Positions 55,599 to 63,530 of a DNA stretch of 64,000 nt are shown piece after piece (position 1 is the first letter of the stretch; each line of letters begins with the position of its first letter). The notes beneath the pieces are model-generated. The model ran no database searches. It saw only the letters and a program-made list of their open reading frames with translations, and had not been told where the DNA came from. Source of the stretch: Sulfitobacter sp. SK011 (GTDB lineage: Bacteria > Pseudomonadota > Alphaproteobacteria > Rhodobacterales > Rhodobacteraceae). The stretch is from NCBI RefSeq assembly GCF_003352065.1, contig NZ_CP025803.1, forward strand, positions 3,960,001 to 4,024,000, read 5' to 3'. A program made the translations under genes and the position numbers.

Positions 55599-56809
55599 GC
55601 AGGATCGCGCAACCACCCATCATCAAATGTAACCTCGTTGACGCCCGCCAAATGGGTCAGCCGCCCCAGCTCCGCCTCGAACGCGCGTTGTTTTGCATTG
55701 CTCCATCGAACTTTTTGCTCTGGCCAAAGAGCTTTTACACGCAATGTATCCGCGTCGCGGAACGCTTTCATATCCACGCGCGCAATCAGCCTGTCACCTT
55801 GCAAGATGGGAAAGACATAATAGCCAAAGGTACGTTGCGGAGCGGGGACAAACATCTCAACCCGGTAGTTAAACCCAAACAGCCGTTCGGCGCGTTTGCG
55901 GTCCCGCAGCGCGGGATCAAAGGGGCTGAGCACCCGCAAGCGGTTGGTTGGTGCCACTTCGATAGCAGAATCTTCACCAATTCCCGGACGGGCGTAGCAG
56001 ATCTTCATGCTGCCGTCCGCACCGGTAATCATGATCTGCTCAAGCCGGCCAGCGCGCTTTTCGGCTTCACACCAATCACGTGCTTCCGCAGGTGTGATAT
56101 GCGCCCAAAAGGCGGCCAATTCCCCGTGCGTCGCAAAACCAAGACGCGCCAATGCCTGATCACAACACCAGTTGATTGTTTGTTCGACGTCGGGTGCCTG
56201 GGATGGATCACACAGATGCGCCTCCAAAACCCGCTCCGTCAGATCATAGCGTTTCTGGAAACCTTCCCGCCCGACCACACACAACGCACCGCTGCGCCAA
56301 AGATATTCCAGCGCGGTTTTGGAGGGGTGCCAGTCCCACCATCCCCCTGATCCACGGGCTTCGCCCTTGCCAACGTCCGAAGAGCTGACTGGGCCATATT
56401 CGCGGATCTGATCAAGGATTGTTTGGAATTGCGCCTCGAACCCTGCACGTCGATCCTGCTGCCAGCGCGCCTTGAGCCGTTCCGCATCGCGTTGTCGGCG
56501 CAGATGCCAGTTTGGGTAGAACGCCAGCGGGATCACGGCCGCATCATGCGTCCAATGCTCAAATAGCCTCCCGTCCCGTTCATAAAGTGCTTTTAACGCT
56601 TTAGGCCGATATCGCGGGCGTCGCGAAAACAGGATCAGATCGTGGGCGCGGGCGACGGTGTTGATGCTGTCGAGTTGAACAAATCCGAGAGATTCGATGA
56701 GGCCCAGCAATTCAGACCCAGATGCAGGCCCCTGCGGCGTCTCGGACAGACGATGCCGGTCCAGAAATATCCGCCGCGCATCTTTGTTACTCAGTACCGC
56801 TGGTGTCAT
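55595..56809 (-). CDS. Winged-helix YcaQ-like protein (crosslink-repair glycosylase family)
   Basis: A 404-aa protein of the HTH_42/YcaQ family. It has LGFVQLDSINTVARAHDLILFSR near 35, the substrate-site region ALYERDGRLFEHWTHDAAVIPL near 90, and DPALRDRKRAERLFGFNYRVEMFVP near 300. E. coli YcaQ (AlkX) unhooks interstrand crosslinks. The ATG overlaps the stop of the LacI-type regulator (56806-56809), an unusual pairing. Confidence 0.8.
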   Translation of the reverse strand: MTPAVLSNKDARRIFLDRHRLSETPQGPASGSELLGLIESLGFVQLDSINTVARAHDLILFSRRPRYRPKALKALYERDGRLFEHWTHDAAVIPLAFYPNWHLRRQRDAERLKARWQQDRRAGFEAQFQTILDQIREYGPVSSSDVGKGEARGSGGWWDWHPSKTALEYLWRSGALCVVGREGFQKRYDLTERVLEAHLCDPSQAPDVEQTINWCCDQALARLGFATHGELAAFWAHITPAEARDWCEAEKRAGRLEQIMITGADGSMKICYARPGIGEDSAIEVAPTNRLRVLSPFDPALRDRKRAERLFGFNYRVEMFVPAPQRTFGYYVFPILQGDRLIARVDMKAFRDADTLRVKALWPEQKVRWSNAKQRAFEAELGRLTHLAGVNEVTFDDGWLRDPA

Positions 56810-57843
56810 TTTCTGCGGTTGCGGCGCAGGGTATCCCCGAATGATAGGATTGGTTTCAAGGTCACCTGATTGGCAAAATCAGGATCAGGGGTATCGGAGG
56901 TGCTGTTGAGAATGATATGTGCAGCGGCCTGACCAATCTCGATCCGGCAAGCATCCATCGTGGCCAGTTGTCGGGGCAGACCTTGCAACAATTCCACGCC
57001 ATTAAATCCGGCAAGCCCGATTTGCTCAGGAATATCGATGCCCTGATCAAGCAGATATAACAATCCACCCGCGCCGATCATGTCATTTGAATAATATAGA
57101 AAATCCAGGTCAGGCGATCGTTCGAGCATTTCCTGGGTCATTTCTCGGCCCTTGGCCAGCGCTGAACCGCCAGAATAAAAGACACGGTCCTCGATCTCGA
57201 TGCCAGCCTTGGCAAGGCCCTCCGTGAACCCTTCGAACCGTTTGCGCGCACGGTGGTCCAGCGGCATTTTAGTGCCCATGAACCCAATGCGTTCATAGCC
57301 TTCTTTCAGGATCGCATCCGCCATCTGACGTCCCGCGCGCCGATGCGAAATACCCACCATCGCATCAACTGGCGTACCATCAACATCCATAATCTCGACC
57401 ACTGGAATCCCCGCATTACGCAGCATTGCACGGGTCGCGTCAGAATGCTCCAAGCCAGCAATGATCACGCCGGAAGGCCGCCAGGATAACATCTCATAAA
57501 GCACGCGTTCTTCTTTTTCCGGCATATAGTCGGTTACGCCAACAACAGGCTGCAACGGGGTGTCCTCGAACACCTGATTAACGCCATTCAGGACTTCGGG
57601 AAAAACCATGTTGCTAAGCGATGGTATAATGACCGCAACCAGATTGACACGCTGCGAGGCGAGCGATCCTGCGATCTGATTGGGCACATACCCAAGCGAC
57701 TTTGCGGCCGCGAGCACGCGGTCACGCGTCGCCTCAGACACATCGCCGCGTTTTCGCAAAACCCGGCTGACGGTCATTTCAGAAACGCCACAGGCATCAG
57801 ATACATCGCGGAGCGTCAGCGGGCGCTGCTTTGGTCTTGTCAC
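56806..57843 (-). CDS. LacI-family transcriptional regulator (GntR-like)
   Basis: A 345-aa regulator. The HTH is LTLRDVSDACGVSEMTVSRVLRKRGDVS and the periplasmic-binding-like domain follows from about residue 60. The closest named relatives I recall are GntR-type regulators of gluconate genes, but no sugar genes are adjacent. GTG at 57843 with AGGA upstream is preferred over TTG at 57870. It may control itself; a perfect small palindrome GTTGACTCAAC lies at 57861-57871. Confidence 0.9.
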   Translation of the reverse strand: MTRPKQRPLTLRDVSDACGVSEMTVSRVLRKRGDVSEATRDRVLAAAKSLGYVPNQIAGSLASQRVNLVAVIIPSLSNMVFPEVLNGVNQVFEDTPLQPVVGVTDYMPEKEERVLYEMLSWRPSGVIIAGLEHSDATRAMLRNAGIPVVEIMDVDGTPVDAMVGISHRRAGRQMADAILKEGYERIGFMGTKMPLDHRARKRFEGFTEGLAKAGIEIEDRVFYSGGSALAKGREMTQEMLERSPDLDFLYYSNDMIGAGGLLYLLDQGIDIPEQIGLAGFNGVELLQGLPRQLATMDACRIEIGQAAAHIILNSTSDTPDPDFANQVTLKPILSFGDTLRRNRRK

Positions 57844-57965
57844 TATGGTAATCCTGAATTGTTGACTCAACGTAGCGCAGGTCAGACCCCGGTATCAAGC
57901 ATCTGTCGCGATTTGATAGATCGGGTCATGACAACTGCCCAAAGGTATTCTAATCAGGACAAGGC

Positions 57966-58042
57966 GGTCCCGTGGCTCAACTGGATAGAGCAGCCCCCTC
58001 CTAAGGGGCAGGTTGCAGGTTCGAATCCTGCCGGGGTCACCA
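57966..58042 (+). tRNA. tRNA-Arg (anticodon CCT)
   Basis: A full cloverleaf can be drawn. The acceptor stem is GGTCCCG with CGGGGTC (two G-U pairs), the D arm is GCTC...GAGC, the anticodon stem is GCCCC/GGGGC around loop CTCCTAA, the T arm is GCAGG-TTCGAAT-CCTGC, and CCA is encoded. It reads AGG codons. The sequence just downstream holds a decayed HTH gene, consistent with use of this tRNA as an integration site. Confidence 0.95.
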
Positions 58043-58186
58043 AAAATATGGCTTATTTACAGGGCTTTGTGCAGGAGCGTTCAGGAACTTGGGCTGGGCT
58101 GCAGGCCGATGTCGGCTGAAATGACCGATTTCCTGTTCAAAATCTGTAAAAAATTCCGTGGGGTTTTCGCCTTTTGACGCCCTCCA

Positions 58187-58457
58187 ATAAGCTGGCGCGT
58201 CGCAAAAGAATGCTCCACGCACGCAGATCATCATGTTTCTGGCCGACAAGGCGAGCGATGACCGGTCGGGCATCTGGTGCTCCTAGGGCACGACCCAGTG
58301 CCATACCGAGCTTGGCTAAAGAACCGTTAAGTGGACGATCAAGGATTTCCTGGACGAAGGTATTTTGATCGAGACGGATCAGAAGAAGTACAAGAACGGA
58401 CACAGCAACGCTGACCGGATAAAACTGGCGAAGGACACGCTGCTCGGGCTGACTTGA
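58187..58457 (+). pseudogene. Decayed helix-turn-helix protein gene (one frameshift, two stops)
   Basis: Read on the plus strand, the stretch encodes SWRVAKECSTHADH in one frame, then after a frameshift near 58228 IIMFLADKASDDRSGIWCS, a TAG at 58284, GTTQCHTELG, a TAA at 58317 and WTIKDFLDEGILIETDQKK, ending at TGA 58455-58457. The residues fit an HTH domain of the kind found at the N terminus of phage or plasmid replication and regulatory proteins. The presumed start codon reads ATA. It follows the tRNA by about 145 bases in which nothing else is seen. Confidence 0.6.
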
Positions 58458-58515
58458 GAACCAGAGATAGAGATCAGGGCCATGATAATCCGGTACCCCG
58501 TCCACATCAGACGCG

Positions 58516-58529
58516 TTGACACAAATCAA
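58516..58529. promoter_or_regulatory. FNR/CRP-type box upstream of the APC permease
   Basis: TTGACACAAATCAA matches TTGAT-N4-ATCAA at nine of ten positions, and TTGAC is itself usual for Rhodobacter FnrL sites. It lies 66 bases before the permease start. It is one of four such sites in front of the four main units of this segment. Confidence 0.65.
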
Positions 58530-58595
58530 GGTTGGCCGGACGCGGCAGCACTAGTCTGAGGAATAACGCGGACAATTACACCGCTTAGGGGGAAA

Positions 58596-59834
58596 ATGGA
58601 CAACGCATCTGAACAGACCGTGCATCTTAAACGGTCGATCGGCCTTACGGGCCTCGTCCTTTATGGGTTGGGTGTCACCATTGGGGCGGGCATCTATGTT
58701 CTGGTCGGCGAGACGATTGTGCGCGCCGGGTCTTATGCGCCCGCCGCCTTTCTGATTTCCGCAATTGTCATGGGCTTCACAGCCGCCTCTTTTGCGGAGC
58801 TCTCGGGCCGGGTGCCACGCGCGGCGGGTGAAGCTGTCTATGTCGAACACGCCTTTGGCATTGGCTGGTTGACTGTTGTCGTGGGGCTTGCGGTCCTCGC
58901 CGAAGCGATGATCGCAGCGGCGGCCATTGCGGTGGGTTCTGCGGGTTATGTCGCAGAGCTGATCGCCCTGCCAAGGGAACTGTTGGTGATCTGCATCGTG
59001 CTGCTGATGGCCATGATTGCGGCCTGGGGCATTCGGGAATCCGTTGCCATTGCAGGGGCCATGACGCTGGTCGAGGTTCTGGGCCTTCTGGTCATCATCT
59101 ATTTTGGGCTGGCCAATGACCCCGGTAGCCTCAACGCCCTGCCCCCTGCTCTTCTGCCGTCACCAACGGACTTGCCCGCGATGTCGGGCGTTCTTGCCGC
59201 CAGCATGATCGCATTTTTCGCCTTCATCGGCTTTGACGATGTGGTCAACCTTGTGGAAGAAGCCAAAAATCCCGCCAAGATCATGCCCTGGGCCATTGGC
59301 ATCACTTTGTTGACGGTCACCGTGCTTTATATTCTGGTGTCTTTCGTGGCGGCGCAAAACATTTCGGTTGAGGAATTTGGTGCAACATCGGCGCCGGTCA
59401 GCCTGCTGTTTGAACGGCTGACGGGGCTGCCGCCACTGGCAATCACGCTGGTAGCCATTATCGCAACGATGAACGGTGTTGTGATCATCCTGATCATGGC
59501 CGCCCGCGTGGCCTATGGCATGGCGCAGGAAGGGCGGCTGCCCGCATGGATCGGGGCGGTTTCCCCACTCACGCAGACCCCCCTGAGGGCAACGGTGATT
59601 GTGACGGCGATTGTGTTGGTGCTGGCGATCTTTACCCCGCTGGATACATTGGCAGAGACCTCCTCCGAAGTGATACTTGCGATATTTTTAACGATTAATC
59701 TTGCTCTGGTGTGGTTCAAAATCAAAAAAATCCCGACACCACCCGGTGCGTTCAAAGTCTCCATCGTGTTTCCCATTCTGGGTGCTGTGCTATGTCTGGC
59801 CCTTTTGATTGGTGCGTCCCTTGTGGGCAGCTGA
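58596..59834 (+). CDS. APC-superfamily amino acid permease
   Basis: A 412-aa protein with about 12 helices. The first-helix motif GLVLYGLGVTIGAGIYVLVGE is the APC substrate and sodium-site unwinding, and FFAFIGFDDVVNLVEEAKNPAK is the helix 6 signature. It should import amino acids or related cations. The specific substrate is unknown. It is the first gene right of the tRNA and decayed HTH gene, and an FNR-like box precedes it. Confidence 0.9.
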   Translation: MDNASEQTVHLKRSIGLTGLVLYGLGVTIGAGIYVLVGETIVRAGSYAPAAFLISAIVMGFTAASFAELSGRVPRAAGEAVYVEHAFGIGWLTVVVGLAVLAEAMIAAAAIAVGSAGYVAELIALPRELLVICIVLLMAMIAAWGIRESVAIAGAMTLVEVLGLLVIIYFGLANDPGSLNALPPALLPSPTDLPAMSGVLAASMIAFFAFIGFDDVVNLVEEAKNPAKIMPWAIGITLLTVTVLYILVSFVAAQNISVEEFGATSAPVSLLFERLTGLPPLAITLVAIIATMNGVVIILIMAARVAYGMAQEGRLPAWIGAVSPLTQTPLRATVIVTAIVLVLAIFTPLDTLAETSSEVILAIFLTINLALVWFKIKKIPTPPGAFKVSIVFPILGAVLCLALLIGASLVGS

Positions 59835-59926
59835 CAAAGGAGCCATCCTTGGGCAGTGCCCCGACCCCTGATCACAAACGCAGCGATCATGCAGCGCATG
59901 ACGAGTCCACGCTTTCATGCAAAACC

Positions 59927-60073
59927 TCACAGGCCCCTTGCGTGAATGGCCAGCGCCGTCAGATTGACCCCCGCATAGAGTGCTAGGCGCGCCTCACGCG
60001 GAGGCGTTTTGGTATCGGAAAATTTCCAGATGTTGATCGCGGCAACGGCCAGCAAGGCGATGATATACCACAT
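59927..60073 (-). CDS. Possible small membrane protein, perhaps frameshifted
   Basis: A 48-aa frame starts MWYIIALLAVAAINIWKF, one membrane helix, and ends HARGL. A second short frame starting at 60126 (MTADTPLPRTDERS) runs into it one base out of register, and the joined product would read as one small protein. So this could be an intact 48-aa protein or the remnant of a longer gene broken by a frameshift near 60090. No clear ribosome site precedes 60073. The remainder of 59835-60157 shows nothing else I can support. Confidence 0.4.
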   Translation of the reverse strand: MWYIIALLAVAAINIWKFSDTKTPPREARLALYAGVNLTALAIHARGL

Positions 60074-60181
60074 CGCTGGCGGCAGGAACGTTCATCTGTG
60101 CGCGGCAATGGGGTGTCGGCGGTCATACTAAACTCTCAACACAAAGCTGAATAAGAGTTACTCTGATCTTAACCAGTCGAA

Positions 60182-60195
60182 GTGATCGATATCAA
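60182..60195. promoter_or_regulatory. FNR/CRP-type box upstream of the flavocytochrome gene
   Basis: GTGATCGATATCAA matches TTGAT-N4-ATCAA at nine of ten positions. It lies 62 bases before the short ORF at 60258 and 109 bases from the divergent small membrane frame. Confidence 0.65.
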
Positions 60196-60257
60196 AACCC
60201 GCGGTGCCCAAATGTGGAATGCTGGTTCTTATCGCAAGCCGGACAGGAGACCACAGG

Positions 60258-60317
60258 ATGACAGCAATACAAGGGCGCGACACCCCTGCCCTACGGCCCC
60301 TCTTGTCGGGTCGCTGA
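60258..60317 (+). CDS. Possible 19-aa leader ORF before the flavocytochrome gene
   Basis: MTAIQGRDTPALRPLLSGR is encoded behind a good GGAG site, and its TGA ends two bases before the ATG of the next gene, which has no ribosome site of its own. Translational coupling from this leader would explain how the next gene is read. There is no other support. Confidence 0.35.
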   Translation: MTAIQGRDTPALRPLLSGR

Positions 60318-60318
60318 T

Positions 60319-61641
60319 ATGCTGCGCCCTGCCCTGTGGTGTCTGGCTTATCTGGGATTAGTGTGCCTGCCGCTTGCGCTGAGTTGGTTGATGGCCTTCC
60401 CCGCCCGGTCGATCCGGAACGAGCTGGCCTCGGGACTGGGCCTGCTGGCATTTGCGATCATTCTGGTGGAATTTGTGCTCTCGGGGCGGTTCCGGACCCT
60501 GTCAAATACGTTGGGTTTGGACATCACCATCCGGTTTCACCAACTGATTGGCCGAGCAGCGCTGGCCTTTGCCCTGCTGCACCCGTTTCTCTATGACTTT
60601 CTGCCTGGCCCTGAGCGGCCATGGGACACGAGCCGTGAACTGACCGTGACAACGGATTTCTGGGCGCTGTTGCCGGGCATCCTTGCCTTTGTTCTGCTGC
60701 CCGCCTTTGTGCTGGCATCGATCCACCGGGATGCTTTGGGGTACAGATACGAACGCTGGCGCATCCTGCACGGGTTTGGCGCGCTGCTGATCGTTGGGCT
60801 GCTGCTGCTCCATGCAGAAGCCGCCGGACGCTACAGTGAGGAGCCGCCGCTGATCTGGACATGGCGCATCCTGACCGGGCTGGCAGTGCTGGCGCTGATC
60901 TATGTCTATGTCTTGAAACCGATCTATCAGGCGCGCCATGGCTGGCGTGTGTCGCGCATAGAGCGGCTGACCCCCCGGCAATGGGATCTGCGCATCACGC
61001 CGGAGGGCCACGCAGGCGTATCCTTTCAAGCGGGGCAATTTGTCTGGCTTAATGTCGGCCATTCGCCGTTTTCGCTGAATGAAAACCCATTTTCGATCAG
61101 CTCCGCCCCCACAGATGATCCCGAAATAGGATTTGTGATCAAAGAGCTGGGGGATTTCACCGGCGCGCTAGATCAGGTCAGCGTCGGGGACCGCGCCTAT
61201 ATCGACAGCGCCTATGGGTCTTTGACCATCGAAGGGCGCACCGAACCGGATGTGGTGCTGATTGCCGGAGGCGTCGGGATTGCGCCGATGTTGAGCATCC
61301 TGCGCAAGATGACCCTGGAACAGGATGCGCGTAACGCGGTGCTGATCTATGGCAACCGCACGGCGGATCAGATCGTGTTCCGTGATGAACTGGACGCGTT
61401 GCAGGGCCACGGGCGGGCAGAAGTTGTACATGTCTTATATGAGCCCGAGGACGGATGGCGAGGCGAAACGGGCTATATCGATGCGGCACTGCTGGACCGG
61501 GTTCTGGGAGAGGGCCTCTTTGAAACCGGGGTCTTTGTGCTTTGCGGTCCGCCGGTCATGCTCAGCAGTGTTGAAACGGCATTGATGACGCGCGGCGTGC
61601 CCGCGTCGCGCATTCTGATGGAGCGGTTCCAGTATGATTAA
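60319..61641 (+). CDS. Ferric-reductase-like transmembrane flavocytochrome with FAD/NAD domains
   Basis: A 440-aa protein. Residues 1-215 hold about six helices with paired histidines for heme (RFHQLIGRAALAFALLHPF and WRILHGFGALLIVGLLLLHAEA). A ferredoxin-reductase-type FAD domain follows (ENPFSISSAP near 260) and an NAD domain with GGVGIAPMLSIL and VLCGPPVML. The layout matches ferric reductase / NADPH-oxidase-like enzymes that move electrons across the membrane. The acceptor is unknown. It overlaps the next small ORF by eight bases. Confidence 0.85.
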   Translation: MLRPALWCLAYLGLVCLPLALSWLMAFPARSIRNELASGLGLLAFAIILVEFVLSGRFRTLSNTLGLDITIRFHQLIGRAALAFALLHPFLYDFLPGPERPWDTSRELTVTTDFWALLPGILAFVLLPAFVLASIHRDALGYRYERWRILHGFGALLIVGLLLLHAEAAGRYSEEPPLIWTWRILTGLAVLALIYVYVLKPIYQARHGWRVSRIERLTPRQWDLRITPEGHAGVSFQAGQFVWLNVGHSPFSLNENPFSISSAPTDDPEIGFVIKELGDFTGALDQVSVGDRAYIDSAYGSLTIEGRTEPDVVLIAGGVGIAPMLSILRKMTLEQDARNAVLIYGNRTADQIVFRDELDALQGHGRAEVVHVLYEPEDGWRGETGYIDAALLDRVLGEGLFETGVFVLCGPPVMLSSVETALMTRGVPASRILMERFQYD

Positions 61642-61741
61642 ATGGCTCAAGGCGCAGACACAGGAAGAGCGGATCAGCACTACGGTCAGGCTGGTGACGC
61701 TGATCCTGATCGCAGCACTGATCCTCTTTGCCCTGCGGTGA
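61634..61741 (+). CDS. 35-aa single-helix membrane protein
   Basis: The frame starts MIKWLKAQTQEERIST and continues into one hydrophobic helix (VTLILIAALILFAL). It overlaps the flavocytochrome stop by eight bases, which suggests coupled translation and a possible small subunit. The family is not known. The following 194 bases hold an FNR-like box at 61863 and nothing else recognised. Confidence 0.5.
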   Translation: MIKWLKAQTQEERISTTVRLVTLILIAALILFALR

Positions 61742-61862
61742 GACGTCACGCGTGGCGCAGCGCCTCAATCCCGTCCTCACCCGGCATGATTATTTCTCAC
61801 TCTCAATCGCATGGATGGCCCTTAGGCGGTTCAGCGCGCGGATTATGGTGTAATCCTCCGTT

Positions 61863-61876
61863 TTGATTCAGATCAT
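61863..61876. promoter_or_regulatory. FNR/CRP-type box upstream of the DUF4342 gene
   Basis: TTGATTCAGATCAT matches TTGAT-N4-ATCAA at nine of ten positions and lies 59 bases before the DUF4342 start. Confidence 0.65.
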
Positions 61877-61935
61877 GCCGACCCCCGGCGCTGACCATAT
61901 GATCCGCCCATCCGAAACAACCTGAGGTACAGATC

Positions 61936-62247
61936 ATGACAAGCGACTCTCCAAAGACACAGAAGGAAGGCCGATCCTGGGTGGAAGAAATCGAAGTTTC
62001 CGGCGACAAGCTCAAGGAGAAGGTTGAAGGCCTTGCAGCAGAGGCCTCCGTGCGCCGCATTCGCATAAAGGAGCCTGACGGCGACATCGCAGTCGATATT
62101 CCATTGACGGTTGGGGCCGTGGCGGGCGGCGCAATTGCACTTGCAGCACCCATTTTGGCTCTGATCGGCGTCATCGCGGCATTCTTTGCCAAGGTGAAGG
62201 TAGAGATTGTCCGAGAGGAAGCAGACAAAAAAGAGACCAAGAGCTAA
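61936..62247 (+). CDS. DUF4342 family protein
   Basis: A 103-aa protein. SWVEEIEVSGDKLKEKVEGLAAEASVRRI is the DUF4342 pattern; a glycine- and alanine-rich helix (VGAVAGGAIALAAPILALIGVIAAFFA) follows and a charged tail ends it. The function is unknown. A hairpin at 62268 follows. It stands alone on its strand behind an FNR-like box. Confidence 0.85.
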   Translation: MTSDSPKTQKEGRSWVEEIEVSGDKLKEKVEGLAAEASVRRIRIKEPDGDIAVDIPLTVGAVAGGAIALAAPILALIGVIAAFFAKVKVEIVREEADKKETKS

Positions 62248-62267
62248 GCTCTCGAGCCTGCCAACCT

Positions 62268-62293
62268 ATGCGGTCACCCTAAGGTGGCCGCAT
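62268..62293. terminator. Hairpin between DUF4342 and the convergent 87-aa gene
   Basis: GCGGTCACC pairs with GGTGGCCGC across CTAA in the gap between convergent genes. It lacks a T-tract, so termination strength is uncertain. Confidence 0.55.
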
Positions 62294-62296
62294 GAT

Positions 62297-62560
62297 CTAA
62301 AAGCCTGTGCTGTCCTCCAGAAACCGTTCCAGCAGACCGGGGCAAAGCGCCCTGATATCCTGTGACAACGCCTGTGCGCCATCGGCCTTGTAGGATTGGA
62401 GGTGCCGCTCTGGACCGGTCCTGATCAGGATGAAAACCGGCTGTTTTGTCCCATGAAAAGCAAGGCCCGCTCTGCCACCGTGACACCCGACCTTGATGCC
62501 GGATATAACGCCAACCGGCCCGGCAGCCGTCACAAACATCTTGTCCAGCACATACCTCAT
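62297..62560 (-). CDS. 87-aa protein of the DUF2953/GerW operon
   Basis: The start at 62560 overlaps the DUF2953 stop by ATGA (62557-62560); the longer frame to 62644 lies inside that gene. The product begins MRYVLDKMFVTAAGPVGV and ends LERFLEDSTGF. It has no signal peptide or clear membrane helix. I do not recognise a family; its coupling points to a shared function with DUF2953 and GerW. Confidence 0.65.
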   Translation of the reverse strand: MRYVLDKMFVTAAGPVGVISGIKVGCHGGRAGLAFHGTKQPVFILIRTGPERHLQSYKADGAQALSQDIRALCPGLLERFLEDSTGF

Positions 62561-63111
62561 CGCGCTGGCCCAAAGACCTGCCAAACAAAACGCAACAACG
62601 GCAAAGCCAGCGCAATGGGTCTGACCCTGAAGGTCGCCTCGCAAAAGCCTTCCAGACAGGGGCCATCAAAGACGGGTTCAAGGCGAATGCATGAACCCGT
62701 CCCATATATCACTGGTGTCAAAAGGCCGAAAATCTGCCCGGTGTCCGCCGGATCGCCCAGACCAAAGACAGCCTCTGCGCGCAGCCGCTCAAAATGAATG
62801 AGGCGCAGCAGGGATGCGACAAGGCGCAGGGCCTCTGACCCAAAGAGCACCCGCATTCCGGTGCGGCGTTTCTTCGACTTCTCGGGTGCCTCGTTGTTTT
62901 TTTGGGCGGGTTTGGGTTTTCGCGGCCGGTTGCTGTCAAGGATCGTGATGCGGGGGCCATGGCCCCCTAAAGGTCGCGCGCTCAGCAAAAACCGCAGGGC
63001 CTGATGTCGGCTGAGCCGGAAGTCCATCAAAACCGGCAAACTCAGCAGCACCATCACCAGAACAAGCAACAGCGCAAACGTGGCCCCCAAAATGATCAGC
63101 ACCACAGACAT
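62557..63111 (-). CDS. DUF2953 (YtfI-like) membrane protein
   Basis: A 184-aa protein. One N-terminal helix (about residues 4-28) is followed by a basic linker rich in Lys and Pro (PRKPKPAQKNNEAPEKSKKRR) and a domain resembling DUF2953 (LRLIHFERLRAEAVFGLGDPADTGQIFGLL). In Bacilli ytfI precedes ytfJ (gerW); here the pair occurs in an alphaproteobacterium in the order gerW-DUF2953. It starts five bases after the GerW stop. Confidence 0.8.
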   Translation of the reverse strand: MSVVLIILGATFALLLVLVMVLLSLPVLMDFRLSRHQALRFLLSARPLGGHGPRITILDSNRPRKPKPAQKNNEAPEKSKKRRTGMRVLFGSEALRLVASLLRLIHFERLRAEAVFGLGDPADTGQIFGLLTPVIYGTGSCIRLEPVFDGPCLEGFCEATFRVRPIALALPLLRFVWQVFGPAR

Positions 63112-63116
63112 GACGC

Positions 63117-63470
63117 TCAGGCGTCCTTTGCCTTCTCAGGCTTTTTCCCACGATCCATGGCAAGCGTGACTGCCTGCCCCACAACTTCGGCCACATTCGT
63201 GACAGCCCCTTTGACAGCCTCCACCCGAGCACCGTGATCATCAAAGATGATCGCGCCCAGTGGTTTGATCCCGCCGCCTGCCCCGGTGCCGCTGCCCGCT
63301 CCGGATTTACCACCCGAGTTGCCCCCAGCCCCAAATCCGAAGCCATAGCTGACAATTGGAATAACGGTTGATCCTTCGCGCTCAATCGGGTCGCCCAAAA
63401 CATTCTTGGCGTTCAGCAATTTATCCAATTCTTCGACTGTTCCTTTCAAAAGGCGTTCGACATCTTCCAT
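63117..63470 (-). CDS. GerW/YtfJ-family protein
   Basis: A 117-aa protein. The family core is TVIPIVSYGFGFGAGGNSGG followed by a glycine-rich stretch and GIKPLGAIIFDDHGARVEAV. In Bacillus GerW is needed for spore germination; a proteobacterial homologue must act differently. GAGGAG before the start at 63470 is strong, and the longer frame to 63770 lacks support. It begins a three-gene operon divergent from the acetyl-CoA synthetase gene, with an FNR-like box between. Confidence 0.85.
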   Translation of the reverse strand: MEDVERLLKGTVEELDKLLNAKNVLGDPIEREGSTVIPIVSYGFGFGAGGNSGGKSGAGSGTGAGGGIKPLGAIIFDDHGARVEAVKGAVTNVAEVVGQAVTLAMDRGKKPEKAKDA

Positions 63471-63530
63471 GGTATTCTCCTCATGTGATTGTCCTTTGAC
63501 AGGACATATCAGCGGATTCCCCACTGCGGA

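Noticed and set aside
57861-57871. Palindrome GTTGACTCAAC near the LacI-type gene start
   Set aside because: It is too short for a LacI operator (usually 14-20 bases) and occurs once, so it is only mentioned under the gene.
62274-62705. 143-aa minus-strand open frame across the end of the DUF2953 gene
   Set aside because: It conflicts with the ATGA-coupled 87-aa gene and DUF2953, and its residues show no coherent pattern.
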